DNA of 64,000 nt from Blastocladiella emersonii ATCC 22665 (taxonomy: Eukaryota; Blastocladiomycota; Blastocladiomycetes; Blastocladiales; Blastocladiaceae). Below, piece after piece: positions 44,654 to 55,093 of the stretch. A program made the position numbers and the translations under genes. The stretch lies in contig JANHCV010000001.1 in NCBI GenBank assembly GCA_025594325.1, positions 3,286,001 through 3,350,000 of the forward strand. Direction: 5' to 3'. The notes under the pieces are model-generated. The model had not been told where the DNA came from and made no database searches. It worked only from the letters and a program-made list of their open reading frames with translations. Position 1 is the first letter of the stretch. Each line of letters begins with the position of its first letter.

Positions 44654-44927
44654 GGCTTCGTCGTGTCAGTTTTGTGTTTTGATTTCATTCCCGTCCGCGG
44701 CCAGTGAGCTCCTAGTGATGGCCACCGACCGCGGGCTCCTCGTAGTTGCAAATGTATCGTTGATTAGCTGCAGTCGTCTCTCGTTTCGGCCGCCTGAGGA
44801 GTTGATCGTGGCCGTGGCCGTGGCCGCGACCGCAGCCGTGACTGGCGAGTTCTCTCAAAAGGTTTCGTCCGAATAGTAGTGATATGTATGGTGGGGTAGA
44901 GGAGGATGCGAACGACAGCGAGGATCT

Positions 44928-46328
44928 TTACTTGTACTCCTGGTTGATCTCGCGGCCGATGAGCCAGCGGCGGATCTCGGAGGTGCCGGCGCCGATCTCG
45001 TACAGCTTGGCGTCGCGGAGGATGCGGCCGGTCGGGAAGTCGTTGGTGTAGCCGACGCCGCCGAGCATCTGGATCGCGTCGAGAGCGACCTCGGTGGCGC
45101 GCTCGGCCGTGTACAGGATGACGCCGGCGCAGTCCTTGTTGGAGACGCGGCCCTCGTCGCACGCGCGCGCCGTCGCGTAAAGGTACGAGCGGGAGGCGGA
45201 CAGCTTGACGTACATGTCGGCGATCTTGCCCTGGACCAGCTGGAAGTGGCCGATCGGCTTGCCGAACTGCTTGCGCTCGTGCACGTACGGGAACACGACG
45301 TCGCACGCGGCCTGCATCAGACCGACGGGGCCGCCGGCGAGCACCAGGCGCTCGAGGTCCAGGCCGGACATGAGCACGTAGACGCCCTTGCCCTCACCGC
45401 CCAGGACGTTCTCGGCGGGGACCTCGACGTTCTCGAAGACGAGCTCGTGCGTGTTGGAGCCGCGCATGCCGAGCTTGTCGAACTTCTCGGACGCCGAGAA
45501 GCCCTTCATGCCCTTCTCGATGATGAAGGCGGTGATACCGTGCGGGCCCTTGTCGGGGTTGGTCTTGGCGTACACGACCAGGGTATCGGCGGATCCACCG
45601 TTCGTGATCCAGGTCTACCGTCGCGCGCAATGGTGTTGATTAGACGTCAGTAGGGGAGGTGGAAGTCGCTGGTGGTCGAGAGCCGTACCTTGGTGCCGTT
45701 GAGGATGTAGCGGTCGCCCTTCTTCTCGGCACGCAGGCGCATCGAGACGACGTCCGAGCCGGAGCCGGCCTCACTCATAGCGAGGGCGCCAACGTGCTCG
45801 CCCGAGATGAGCTTGGGGAGGTACTTGGCCTTCTGCGCCTCGTTACCGTTGCGGACGATCTGGTTGACGCAAAGGTTGGAGTGGGCGCCGTACGAGAGGG
45901 CGACGGCGCCGCTGGCGCGCGACAGCTCCTCCATGGCGAGGACGTGGGCCGTGTAGCCCATGCCGAGGCCGCCGTACTTCTCGGGGGCGGTGATGCCGAG
46001 CAGGCCCATGTCGCCGAACTTGCGCCACATGTCGGCGGGGAAGTCGTTGGCCTTGTCGATGGCGGCGGCGCGCGGCGCCAGCTCCTTCTGCGCAAAGTCG
46101 TGCACCGTCGAGTGCAGCTCGAGCAGCTCCGCCGACAGACCCATCGAGTTGTGGTTGGTCGTGGCGATGGCGCGCGACTAGACGGCGGCGGCGGTGACAA
46201 GCCGGCCACGGTCAGGGTGATCCGGTTGTTGTGGTAGGCGGGCTACGCAGGGTACACACCCCAACACGGGTCGCGGCGGACTGAGCGCGCATGGCACGGG
46301 CCGCAGAGGCGACGGAGCGAGACAGCAT
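44928..46328 (-). CDS. IVD: Isovaleryl-CoA dehydrogenase, mitochondrial
   Basis: Third step of leucine breakdown: isovaleryl-CoA to 3-methylcrotonyl-CoA, electrons passing to ETF. Exons on the minus strand (46260-46328, 45689-46177, 44928-45614) give 414 aa. The first exon encodes an Arg/Ala/Ser-rich mitochondrial leader ([16 protein letters not shown]). The acyl-CoA dehydrogenase signatures are [14 protein letters not shown] and the C-terminal [14 protein letters not shown]. The catalytic glutamate is in the IVD-specific place, within [14 protein letters not shown], rather than near the C-terminus as in straight-chain enzymes. The gene is intact and of family length. Confidence 0.95.
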
Positions 46329-46583
46329 GGTTGTTGATTCGTAGCAGTACGCGACGCGGAGAGCGTTGTAAGTGCCGCGACCGAGAGGAAGGAGAGAGAG
46401 CGGGAGTGGCGGCGGCGGTCGCGGGGGCCGGCGATCGCGGCGCAAGCGCGGGCGATGCGCTGCGTTGGGGTTGCCGCACGTGGCTGGCTCCGCTGATTTT
46501 GCCTCGCCCCGGTCACGCTGTGGCGCGGCGCGTCTCCGCTTTCCCTCCGCGCCCAAGCCCACTTGTCAATGACCCAAGTGGTC

Positions 46584-47911
46584 TCAGCGTTTATTGAGTA
46601 ATGCGTAGCATTGAGTAGCACGTCGTCCTCCAACGACGGCCTTCGAAGACCGGTTCGACAAGCTGCGGGCGACACTGCTGCGGCTGGTGATGGCGAGGGC
46701 GATGGTGACGACGGTGCTAGGGACTCGGTGGAAAAGAAGATGACAAACGAGAAGATGCAAAAGTAAATGAAGAGGACGGACCTGTCGCATAGGATCTGGA
46801 ATGTCATTACGATCGCGAAGTACCACTGTGAGATGAACGGGACCGAGCTCGGCATGCCCGCGTGCACCAGTTCGAACGAGATCATGTCCAAAGTGTCGAT
46901 AACCGTACACGATGAGAGGATGACAAACATTCCGAGGATGATAATGCGCAGCTGCTTGAGGTTCAATGCCCGCGCACGCCGCAAGGTTCCCGTGTCGCTC
47001 GTACTGCCCCGACTTCCTCGACTACCCCGACTTGCTGTTTGACCCGCATTCGTGACGGCCATGGCTTCCGGCGAACCCATTATTGCAGATCGTTTGACAC
47101 TAGTCGCAACGGCAAGGCTCTTGCTGTCACGCGCGTCCTCCTAAACTGCGATACAGCTTTCCGGACGCGAACGCGCGACGGTCGCCATCCGGTGCCGCTC
47201 GTTAGAGTCGACGATTACGAGAAGTTGGACTCCAAACAGACCAAGTGAGACGGCAATGAATGCCGCAAGCACGGCCCAGGTAAGCCAGAGTGCCGCACGC
47301 CAGGACCGAGCCGCATTCAGCGTTGTTGCTAGCCCGAGACCGATCGTCGTCCCGTACGAAACAATGATGTGGATACAAGAAGAGCACAGGAAGACCCGGT
47401 TCATCATCTTGGGTCCTGGAACCGGGACGGCGAGGACCAGTCGTTTCCACGCCGCAAGCTGTTGCTGGTCGAACCCACTTGCGAGAGTTGCTGCGCCCGG
47501 CGGGATCGTGGAGAGAATCCCAACCAGATACAGGATCAAACCAACCTCGGCCGCAATGTACCGAATGTTGTGGACCATGTGCCGCAGGAAGACCGAGCCG
47601 ACGTCAAAGTACACGACTGCGTGCCACGCGATCGCGCCAAGGAGGGACACGAGTAAGCTTAGGAGAAAGCACTCAAACGGCATTGGCCGAAGGTGCTTTG
47701 ATTCAGAGGTCCGACGAGCAAACAGCCGGCGGCGCTGCCTGACAAACGTGTGGTACATGGTATAGCCGGCGAACGGAACGGCCGCAAGACCGGCGCACAG
47801 GCTGAACAAGTGAAAGGCCTGCGCGATCGCGGCAGTTGTCGGGTCGAGCGCATACGCGGTCGCCGCCCAATCACCGTAGGGCGGTTCGTTTAACCGTTGC
47901 AGGTAGTCCAT
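46584..47911 (-). pseudogene. Third member of the seven-helix tandem family, degenerate
   Basis: It begins MDYLQRLNEPPYGDWAATAY like its two intact neighbours and keeps the first five membrane segments. Where the others read AVKDEG or VVKDEG, this copy reads AV then TAG (47141-47143), a one-base change from AAG. The frame then continues (KRSAIM, GTLRRARALNLKQL) through helices six and seven. A second lesion lies near the C-terminus: the conserved tail SSVARSLSNRSSKAV is in a different frame, ending at 46584. Unless recoded, only a five-helix product of about 257 residues could be made. It sits next to the intact array in the same orientation. Confidence 0.8.
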
Positions 47912-48215
47912 GGCAACAAATTCATCGGTTTTCTTCTCTACGGGCGAGTACAAACGGTCCTGCAGACAAATCGAGCGAGCTGTACAACACAATGCTGGGA
48001 GACACAAGCGGGAACTCAGCTGGTGTCGGTGTGAGACCGTTTCTGGGATGAAAGGGACGGCGATCGTGACAGCCGCAAGGAAGCGCGATCGAAATGCAGG
48101 CAGTCCGTGGGCGGTCACGCGGTGGCGCGGCGCGTCTGCATCAATCTTACTCGAGTGCGACGAAAGTAACAAACACTCGACACAAACATTTTATTTATCG
48201 AGTAACCAATAGATC

Positions 48216-49469
48216 TCACGTCGAGCCGACGCTTTTTGCTGAGCGGCCCGACACGGTACGCGCGATGCCGCTGCTTGACGACGTACTCTGCGTAGACGGA
48301 GGTTTGGAGAAGAAGATGACTCCTGCAAAGACCAAAAAGAAACCGAACATGATGGGACCATCGCAAAGCGAGTTGAGAATGACGGGAATCATGAAAATCC
48401 AGTTGTAGAGGAGAGGCGCAGTGCTCAACGACGTGTGGATGGACTCGAACGCGAGCACATCGACCAGGTCGATAAGTGCAAACTGGCCAAGTACAACCGT
48501 TAAACCAATGATAATGAAGCGCAACTGTTTGAGGTTGAGCGTGCGGGCACGCCGCAGCGTACCGGCATCGTCTGCGCCGCTCCGACTTCCCGATTGACTC
48601 TCGCTCGAGCGCTGCGAGCGAGAAAGCGAGGCCATGATTGCCGACTTTTTGATCTTGTCAGCAGGAGCATTGGTCGCATCGGGCGCGTTTCCCTCGTCCT
48701 TGACTGCTATGAAGCTTTCGGGACGCGAAGGCGCCACCGTGGCGATGCGGTGACGTTCGTTGGAGTCGACGATCACAAGTAGCTGTACTCCAAAGAGGCC
48801 GAACGATACGCTGATGAAAGCCGCAAGAAAGAACCACGTTATCCACAGGGCCGCCCGCCAAGCACGGGCTTGGTCCACCGTTGTCGAAAGGCCCAGTCCG
48901 ACGATTATTACAAGACATGCAGCAATGTGAATGGACACGGAATATACGAAGATCACGTTCATCGCTTTGGGCTTCGGAATCGGCACAGCAAGGACGATCT
49001 GCTTCCAGCGCGGGAGCTTTTGTTGATCGAAGCCGCTCGCGAGCGTGGCCGCGCCCGTGGGGATCGTGGCGAGAATTCCGACAATGTACGAAATCATTCC
49101 GATCTCTGCCATGAGATAACGAAGATTCTGCAAGAGGTGCCGGAGTACGATCGGTCCAAGTTCGAAGAACACGACGACGTGCCAGACGATTGTTGAGAGC
49201 AGTGCCGTGGAGAAGCCCGCCAAGAGACATTCATAAGGCATAGGTTTCACGCGAGCAGATTCCGACGTTCGACGCGCAAAGAGGCGGCGGCGCTGTCGGA
49301 CAAACGTGTGGTACAACGCGTACGCTGAAAAGGGAACGGCTGCGAGGCCAGCGCATGCGCTGATCAGGTGGAACTTTTCGACAATCGCGGCCGTCGTGGC
49401 ATCGAACATGTACGCAGTTGCGGCCCAATCGCCGAACGGCGCATTACGAATTAGTTGCGCGGAGTCCAT
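48216..49469 (-). CDS. Seven-helix membrane protein, tandem family copy 2
   Basis: Single exon, 417 aa (MDSAQLIRNAPFGDWAATAY). Seven hydrophobic segments are predicted by eye: five within residues 33-240, then an about 90-residue Ser-rich, basic loop after SNERHRIATV, then two more. Shared family motifs are GDWAATAY near the N-terminus, FVRQRRRLFARRTSES after helix 1, TLASGFDQQ between helices 3 and 4, FGVQLLVIVDSNERHR at the end of helix 5, and RRARTLNLKQL before helix 6. The layout with a long loop between helices 5 and 6 resembles GPCR topology, but no known receptor signature is seen. Function unknown. Confidence 0.8.
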   Translation of the reverse strand: MDSAQLIRNAPFGDWAATAYMFDATTAAIVEKFHLISACAGLAAVPFSAYALYHTFVRQRRRLFARRTSESARVKPMPYECLLAGFSTALLSTIVWHVVVFFELGPIVLRHLLQNLRYLMAEIGMISYIVGILATIPTGAATLASGFDQQKLPRWKQIVLAVPIPKPKAMNVIFVYSVSIHIAACLVIIVGLGLSTTVDQARAWRAALWITWFFLAAFISVSFGLFGVQLLVIVDSNERHRIATVAPSRPESFIAVKDEGNAPDATNAPADKIKKSAIMASLSRSQRSSESQSGSRSGADDAGTLRRARTLNLKQLRFIIIGLTVVLGQFALIDLVDVLAFESIHTSLSTAPLLYNWIFMIPVILNSLCDGPIMFGFFLVFAGVIFFSKPPSTQSTSSSSGIARTVSGRSAKSVGST

Positions 49470-49703
49470 GGTAGATTCATTGCGTGGTAAGGTTGCGAGA
49501 GTGGCGACAACCTTGAGCACACGCGAGCTGACACGGGCGAGAGTGTCTCCCAAGAGTGTTGATCGTGAACATTTTTGTCATGTAGTGATCACAAATTTGT
49601 CTCCCGGTAGCTGCTCGTCAACCACAAGGCGTTTCAACGGATCAATCGTTTCGCATTAATTCCAGACATGAAATATATTCACAATTGTCGGCAAACATGG
49701 GTG

Positions 49704-50993
49704 TCAGGTCTGGGAAGCGCTCCGCGAGCACCGGTCCGAGATGGACCGCGCGAGGCTGCTCGTCGTCGCCGATGGCGGAAGCGATGGTTCGGTCGAGAAG
49801 AAGATGACGAGCGAGAAGATCACAAAGTAGACCAGCATGATCGGACCATCGCTGAGGGTATGGAGCGCCATCGGCAGCACGTAATACCAGTTGGACACAA
49901 ACGGAAGCGACGCGGGGAGTTTCGCGTGCAGAAGCTCAAATGCGACGACGTTGAGGGCATTGAGGAGCGCGAACTGGGCAAGAATGACTCCCAGTCCGAG
50001 AATTATGATCTTGAGCTGCTTCAGATTCAGCGTGCGCGCGCGGCGAAACGTGCCCGCGTCGCCCGTGCTGGCGCGACTCCCGCGGCTGTTGCTGCTAGTT
50101 TGACCCTGGCTCGAACGCTGTGAACGAGTGAACAGGTTTTTCCTGCCCGGCGAGGACGTGATAGCGGTCTTCTGAATGGTATCTGGAAGCGCTCTACTAC
50201 TCTCGGGCTTGGGCCCTTCGTCCTTGACCACCATGAAAGACTCGGGACGAGAGGGTACGACCGTAGCCATGCGATGGCGCTCGTTGGACTCGACGATCAC
50301 GAGAAGTTGTACGCCAAACAGGCCGAGAGACAGGCTGATGAACCCGGTGAGGAAACACCACGTAATCCAGAGTGCGGCTCGCCAGGGACGGGCAGCCTCG
50401 AACGTCGTTGCGGTCCCCAGGCCGAAGGTGATGCCGTAGGACACAATGACGTGGATACAGAGGAAGTACAGCAAGATGACGTTCAAGACCTTTGGTTTCG
50501 GGACCGGGACAGCGAGGACGAGGCGTTTCCACGCCGGTAGTTGCTGCTGGTCGAAACCGCTGGCAAGTGTCGCCGCACCGGGCGGGATTGTGCCAAGGAT
50601 TCCGACCAGGTACAGAATGAGGCCTATGGCGGCCAGAATATAGCGTAGATTCTGGACCAGGTGCCGAACGAGGACCGATCCGACGTCGAAATAGATGATG
50701 GCGTGCCACGCAACCATGGCAAGCACGGTCAAGGAGAACAATAGCAGGAGGCACTCGTACGGCATAGGCTTTAAACGAGCCGACTCCGATGTTCGGCGCG
50801 CAAAGAGTCGACGCTGCTGCCGGATGAAGGTGTGGTGCAACGCGTACGCCGAGAACGGCACTGCAGCGATGGACGTTGCCAGGCTCACAAGATGAAACTT
50901 CTGGACGATGGAAGCGGTCGGTTCGTCAACGGCGTAGGCCGTGGCGGCCCAATCGCCGAAGGGCGGCGCGGCAAGCACTTGCTTGTAGTCCAT
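49704..50993 (-). CDS. Seven-helix membrane protein, tandem family copy 3
   Basis: Single exon, 429 aa (MDYKQVLAAPPFGDWAATAY), same family and orientation as the two copies downstream. Helices are at about 33-57, 78-103, 108-137, 165-190, 203-231, 331-358 and 370-397. The loop between helices 5 and 6 is about 100 residues, Ser/Gly/Arg-rich and phosphorylation-prone. The C-terminal tail is Ser-rich (SLARSISDRCSRSASQ). The start at 50993 aligns with the paralogues; an in-frame ATG six codons upstream is less likely. These genes look visibly less GC-biased than CLU1 or ThrRS, suggesting low expression or a different history. Confidence 0.8.
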   Translation of the reverse strand: MDYKQVLAAPPFGDWAATAYAVDEPTASIVQKFHLVSLATSIAAVPFSAYALHHTFIRQQRRLFARRTSESARLKPMPYECLLLLFSLTVLAMVAWHAIIYFDVGSVLVRHLVQNLRYILAAIGLILYLVGILGTIPPGAATLASGFDQQQLPAWKRLVLAVPVPKPKVLNVILLYFLCIHVIVSYGITFGLGTATTFEAARPWRAALWITWCFLTGFISLSLGLFGVQLLVIVESNERHRMATVVPSRPESFMVVKDEGPKPESSRALPDTIQKTAITSSPGRKNLFTRSQRSSQGQTSSNSRGSRASTGDAGTFRRARTLNLKQLKIIILGLGVILAQFALLNALNVVAFELLHAKLPASLPFVSNWYYVLPMALHTLSDGPIMLVYFVIFSLVIFFSTEPSLPPSATTSSLARSISDRCSRSASQT

Positions 50994-51601
50994 GGCGATG
51001 TTACATGTCACAATTCATTGCAGAGCGAGAATGGGGAGTACTAACGCATGTACCGAGTCAGCTCATCGACTGGGAGACACCTCGGAGCGCAAACTGGTTG
51101 CGGGTGCGGACATCGGCGATTTGGCGGTTGTGCACTTTGCGACGCCGTTCCCCGATTCACAGCGACCTCCATTTTCCCCGCGTGGCCTCAGTTCGGATCC
51201 TCTTCAAAGGCACTGTGCGCGGTGTTAATTATGTTGTGGGATCCAGCTAGGGTGGGAGACTGCGACCACGCCGGGCGCGCGTCGCTCGTGGGCGACGCGA
51301 AGGTCAGCTGCACGTGCGCGCGGGACTCACTGGACGTCTCCCGGCTCGCCTCCCCTTTTCTCGGCGCTGATCGCGACCGGAGACGATCCGCTCCCGCACG
51401 AGAAACGACGACGACGACAGGCTCGTCCATCGACCATGGCCGTGGCCGTGGCCGTGGCCGCGACGTTGACGGCCACGAGTGGCTGTGCCGCACACGTGAG
51501 CGACCGAAGTCAACTGCCGTCGCCGCGCCTCGGCCGGACCTCCTCCCCCAGTGCCACCAATCCCCTCGACGGGAGAGCGACTCCCTGCATTCCACGCTAC
51601 C
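50994..51601. other. Divergent intergenic region
   Basis: It lies between copy 3 of the seven-helix family and COX10. A short GTGGCC reiteration (near 51436) is also found near 44814 beside the CLU1/IVD junction. No intact gene is seen. Confidence 0.35.
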
Positions 51602-52897
51602 ATGAATCTTCTCAGGGCTGCCCGTCCCGGCACTTTCCTCGCGCGCCCCGCCCGCTTCTGTGCCCCCCGCTCGGGCCTCGCGCACCGCGCTCCCGCGGCG
51701 TGGCACTCGAGCTGGCGCAAGGCTACCGACGAGGACGCTCCCTCTGCGACGGCACCGGCATCCGGATCTACGCCTCCACCCGCTACTGCCGCCGCTGCGT
51801 CCGCGACGAGCGATGTTGCGCCCGAGCACACACCGGGCGGTGCGGCCGGGTCGGGGATCCGGTACCGCCCCGCGCACGTCCTGTCGGCCAAGGAGCTTCT
51901 CGGCGTGTACTCGGAGCTGTCCAAGGCCAAGCTCGCGTCGCTCGTGACGCTGACCACCATGGCGGGCTACGCGCTGGCGCCCACGGCGACGAGCCTGACG
52001 ACGCTGCTCGCCACCACGGTCGGGACCCACCTGTGCATCACCTCGGCCAACACCTTCAACCAGCTCATGGAGTCGCCGTACGACGCGCAGATGGCGCGCA
52101 CGCGCAACCGCCCGCTCGTGCGCCACGCCATCACGCCGCAGCACGCGCTCGGGTTCGCCGTCGGCACCGGCGTCGCGGGCGTCGTGTCGCTCGCGACCCT
52201 CGTCAACCCGCTGACCGCGGCGCTCGGCGGCGCCAACCTGGTCCTGTACTCGTTCATCTACACGCCCATGAAGCGCACGTCGATCGCCAACACGTGGGTC
52301 GGCGCGCTCGTGGGCGCGATCCCGCCCATGATGGGGTGGACCGCGTGCACCAACTCGCTGTCACCCGTGGCCGACTTCGGCGCGTACGTGCTCGGGTTCC
52401 TGCTGTACGCGTGGCAGTTCCCGCACTTCAACTCGCTGTCGTGGAACATCCGCGCCGACTACTCCAAGGCCGGGTACCGCATGATGGCCGTGACGGACCC
52501 GGCGCTCAACGCGCGCGTGTCGCTGCGCTACGCCGTCGCCATGCTGCCGGTCCCCTTCATCACGTCGTACGCCGGCCTCACCACCTGGTGGTTCGCCGGG
52601 TCCGCGTCCGTCGTCAACGGCGCCATGGCCCTGTTCGCGTACCGCTTCTGGCGCCAGCGCAACGACAAGTCGGCGCGTGAGCTCTTCTTCTCCTCGCTCG
52701 TCCACCTGCCCGTCATCCTCGGCGCCATGCTGATCCACCGCGCGCCGCGCGAGGACGAGGTCCAGGTCTCGCTCCTCGACCGCGTCAAGTACGCGCTTGG
52801 CATGGAGGTGGCGATCCCGGCGGCCAAGGTCAAGTCAGTTGCCGCGGCACCAGTGGCGCCGGCGGCGTCCTCCGCACCGGCACCTGTCCAGGCTTAG
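51602..52897 (+). CDS. COX10: Protohaem IX farnesyltransferase (haem O synthase)
   Basis: Inner mitochondrial membrane enzyme that farnesylates haem B to haem O for cytochrome oxidase. Single exon, 431 aa. The N-terminus (MNLLRAARPGTFLARPARF) is a mitochondrial presequence, followed by a Pro/Ala-rich linker. The UbiA-type active sites are intact: NTFNQLMESPYDAQMARTRN (first Asp-rich loop), the central YTPMKRTSIANTWVGALVGA and WQFPHFNSLSW. About seven to nine membrane segments follow the family pattern. The Ala/Pro tail is of no known role. Confidence 0.96.
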   Translation: MNLLRAARPGTFLARPARFCAPRSGLAHRAPAAWHSSWRKATDEDAPSATAPASGSTPPPATAAAASATSDVAPEHTPGGAAGSGIRYRPAHVLSAKELLGVYSELSKAKLASLVTLTTMAGYALAPTATSLTTLLATTVGTHLCITSANTFNQLMESPYDAQMARTRNRPLVRHAITPQHALGFAVGTGVAGVVSLATLVNPLTAALGGANLVLYSFIYTPMKRTSIANTWVGALVGAIPPMMGWTACTNSLSPVADFGAYVLGFLLYAWQFPHFNSLSWNIRADYSKAGYRMMAVTDPALNARVSLRYAVAMLPVPFITSYAGLTTWWFAGSASVVNGAMALFAYRFWRQRNDKSARELFFSSLVHLPVILGAMLIHRAPREDEVQVSLLDRVKYALGMEVAIPAAKVKSVAAAPVAPAASSAPAPVQA

Positions 52898-53186
52898 TTT
52901 TGCTTCGTTTTGTTCATTTCGGTCCTCTCATTACCTCTCCCCCTCCTCCCGCACGCGGCATAGTAAACGTATCTGCTCCAGACACACGGATCGCTGACGC
53001 ACGCGTGTGATGTCTCGCATCACGCGATTGAACGGCGCGTCTCGCACCACGCAGCGCGTTGTACCCACGCGGGAGGGAGCGTTTGCCCACACCGCCTCCA
53101 GTGCGAGACAGACAAGCGTCGCCCCGCTGTTCTGCTCTCCCTCGAGATCGCTCTCCTCGTAGTCGTTGCTGCAAGTAAGTAGCGCC

Positions 53187-53864
53187 ATGCATCGATCCGC
53201 CTTGAACCCCATATACACGCAGCCGCACTCTGGCTTCGCGCCGCCACCAAGGCACCCGCCGCCGCCCGCGTCATGGCATCCACACGCACCCTACGCCGCG
53301 ACGCCGATGCCGCGGCCGCCATCGGCCCCGCCCGTCCTGCCGCAGTGGATCCGCGATCGAGGCCCGCTCGCTGCAGGACCGTCGCCGCTAGAGCCTGCAG
53401 TCGGCGCGCCGCCCGCCTCGCAGTACGCGGCACCGGTTCTCCCGCCGATGGACCTGTTCGCCGGCCCGGGGATCGTTATCGAGGTCAACCACCCGGCCAT
53501 GAAGCGGCACCGCTATGCTCCGCCTGCTCGTCTGCGACTCGCGCCTCAAGCTGTTCCGCCACAACCTCACGTCGCTGCCCTCGGTCCGCTGTTTCCGCCG
53601 ACCACCATGATGCCGCCACCAACAAGGCTCGCGCTGCTACAGCCGCCATGCTGTCCACACCTACCCGCGGTCCAGCTCGAGCGCACCGACTCGGCCGCGG
53701 CCCTCGCACCTGGTCCACCGCTCTCCGTGGCCGGCCTGATGCTCGAGCGGTCGCCGAGTCCAAGCACGGGTCCCGACGCGCCAGCGCCAGCGTCGCCGAC
53801 GGTGGCCGCGGACGTGCAGGACGCGATCGACGCGCTCATGGCGCTCCGCTCGGCTGCTGTGTGA
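53187..53864 (+). CDS. Pro/Ala-rich protein of unknown function
   Basis: Single frame of 225 aa starting MHRSALNPIY. Composition is dominated by Pro, Ala and Leu with no predicted helices or domains. Short motifs such as VLPPMDLF and VAADVQDAIDALMALRSA (a probable C-terminal helix) stand out. There is no signal peptide. The frame is open a little upstream of the ATG, and a GTAAGT lies at 53175, so a 5' exon cannot be excluded. It could be a disordered regulatory protein, but even its reality rests mainly on frame length in GC-rich DNA. Confidence 0.45.
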   Translation: MHRSALNPIYTQPHSGFAPPPRHPPPPASWHPHAPYAATPMPRPPSAPPVLPQWIRDRGPLAAGPSPLEPAVGAPPASQYAAPVLPPMDLFAGPGIVIEVNHPAMKRHRYAPPARLRLAPQAVPPQPHVAALGPLFPPTTMMPPPTRLALLQPPCCPHLPAVQLERTDSAAALAPGPPLSVAGLMLERSPSPSTGPDAPAPASPTVAADVQDAIDALMALRSAAV

Positions 53865-53914
53865 CGGTGCATCTAGAATATATACAATAGCGCGTTTGTA
53901 CAAACAAGCACGAC

Positions 53915-54780
53915 TCATCCGTTCTGCAGCTGATCTACGTGTGCGCGCGATGCGGGTCGGTCTCGGATCGCCGGACACGTTGGCCGGGACGCGTGCGTAC
54001 CGATGAGCCAGGCCATCCCGTCGTCAAGTCCGTCGCCCGTCAGCGCGCTGCACCCGCAGAGGTACCAGTTGCGGTCCTTGAACCCGTCGAGCCCAAGCAG
54101 GTTCGCGACCTCGGACGGGGACATGACGTCGGGCAGGTCCATCTTGTTGCAGAGAAAGAGTAGCGGACACTTGCGCATCTTGAGGTCTACACAGGGGTCA
54201 GCGATACAGTATTTGCGACGCAGAGCGAGGAGGAGAGGTCAAACCTTCGTTGCGCAGGACGTCAAGGAACTCGCGTCGCACGATCTCGATCCGCGCCTTG
54301 TCGGCCGCGTCGATGACGAAGATCACGGCGTGCACGTCGGCCATGTAGAACGGCCACAGGTCGCGGTACCGCGCGTTGCCGGACATGTCGAACACAGTGC
54401 TACACCGCGGATGTGTGAGTGACGCGCGGCGGCCATGGTTTAAGGCGAGGCGGGCGTACAAGTGAATTCTTTCTCGTACGAAGCGCTCTACAAGGTCGTG
54501 TCACGCGTTTCAGCTATACGGTGATGTTGGGGGACAGGGACTACGGACCGACGTTGAACCCGACAGTTGGCGGGATCATCTCGCGCGCGACCTGTCCACG
54601 GCGGTTCGTGGTCAGCGAATGACCACCGTCATCTCTTCCCGTCTAGCGCACCCGTTCCGCCTCGGGCCTGAGCTGTTGTACGAGCGTTGATTTACCCACG
54701 GCGTCGAGTCCGACGAGAAGACACGATTTCTTGGTTGTGACGAGGCCCAGGATCGAGAGCCAGCGCGCGATAAAGCCCAT
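53915..54780 (-). CDS. ARL6: ARL6/BBS3-type small GTPase
   Basis: ARF-family GTPase that recruits the BBSome coat to ciliary membranes in ciliated eukaryotes. Six exons (54652-54780, 54549-54591, 54460-54487, 54245-54399, 54001-54186, 53915-53934) join to 186 aa, the length of animal ARL6. MG at the start fits N-myristoylation or an amphipathic helix. G1 is GLDAVGKS, G2 has the switch Thr in PPTVGFNVERF, G3 is the ARL6-specific VFDMSGNARYRDLW (other ARLs have WDxGGQ), and G4 is NKMDL. G5 lies in CSALTGDGL. The end of the protein reads AWLIDQLQNG. Exons of 28, 43 and 20 nt each join in frame to conserved residues, which makes the model strong. Confidence 0.93.
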
Positions 54781-55093
54781 GGTGCGTGTGTGTCGTTCAA
54801 TCCATTCGCCGTCGGTTTCAGGCAGTTAATCCAGCATTCATGGAAGTGGTGAAGGCGTTGGTGAGCGCAGATCCCTCTGTGCAGGCGCGCCGTGACGAGC
54901 GAGGCGGCGGAGGTGAGACGCGTCGCGCGACGCGTCGAGGAAACGCGTGACCACCATCAGCAACAATCAGACAGGCAGGCGGGTCGAAAGGGCAAATGGG
55001 AGTTATATGATTCGAGCAGAGCAATAGAGACTGCGAGCATTAGAGGGTAGACACGAAGCTAATCCAAAAACCGCGGCGCGGGGGCAGATGAAT
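54781..55093. other. Intergenic region
   Basis: About 310 bp between the ARL6 promoter side and the 3' end of the His/Ser-rich gene. No gene or repeat is recognised. Confidence 0.35.

Noticed and set aside
46178-47080. A 300-codon minus-strand frame running from the seven-helix pseudogene into the IVD promoter
   Set aside because: It is the continuation of the pseudogene frame past its TAG plus unrelated sequence after a frameshift, not a separate gene.
51436-52680. A 414-codon plus-strand frame starting in a GTGGCC repeat
   Set aside because: It overlaps COX10 in another frame and is Arg/His/Ala-rich, a typical shadow.
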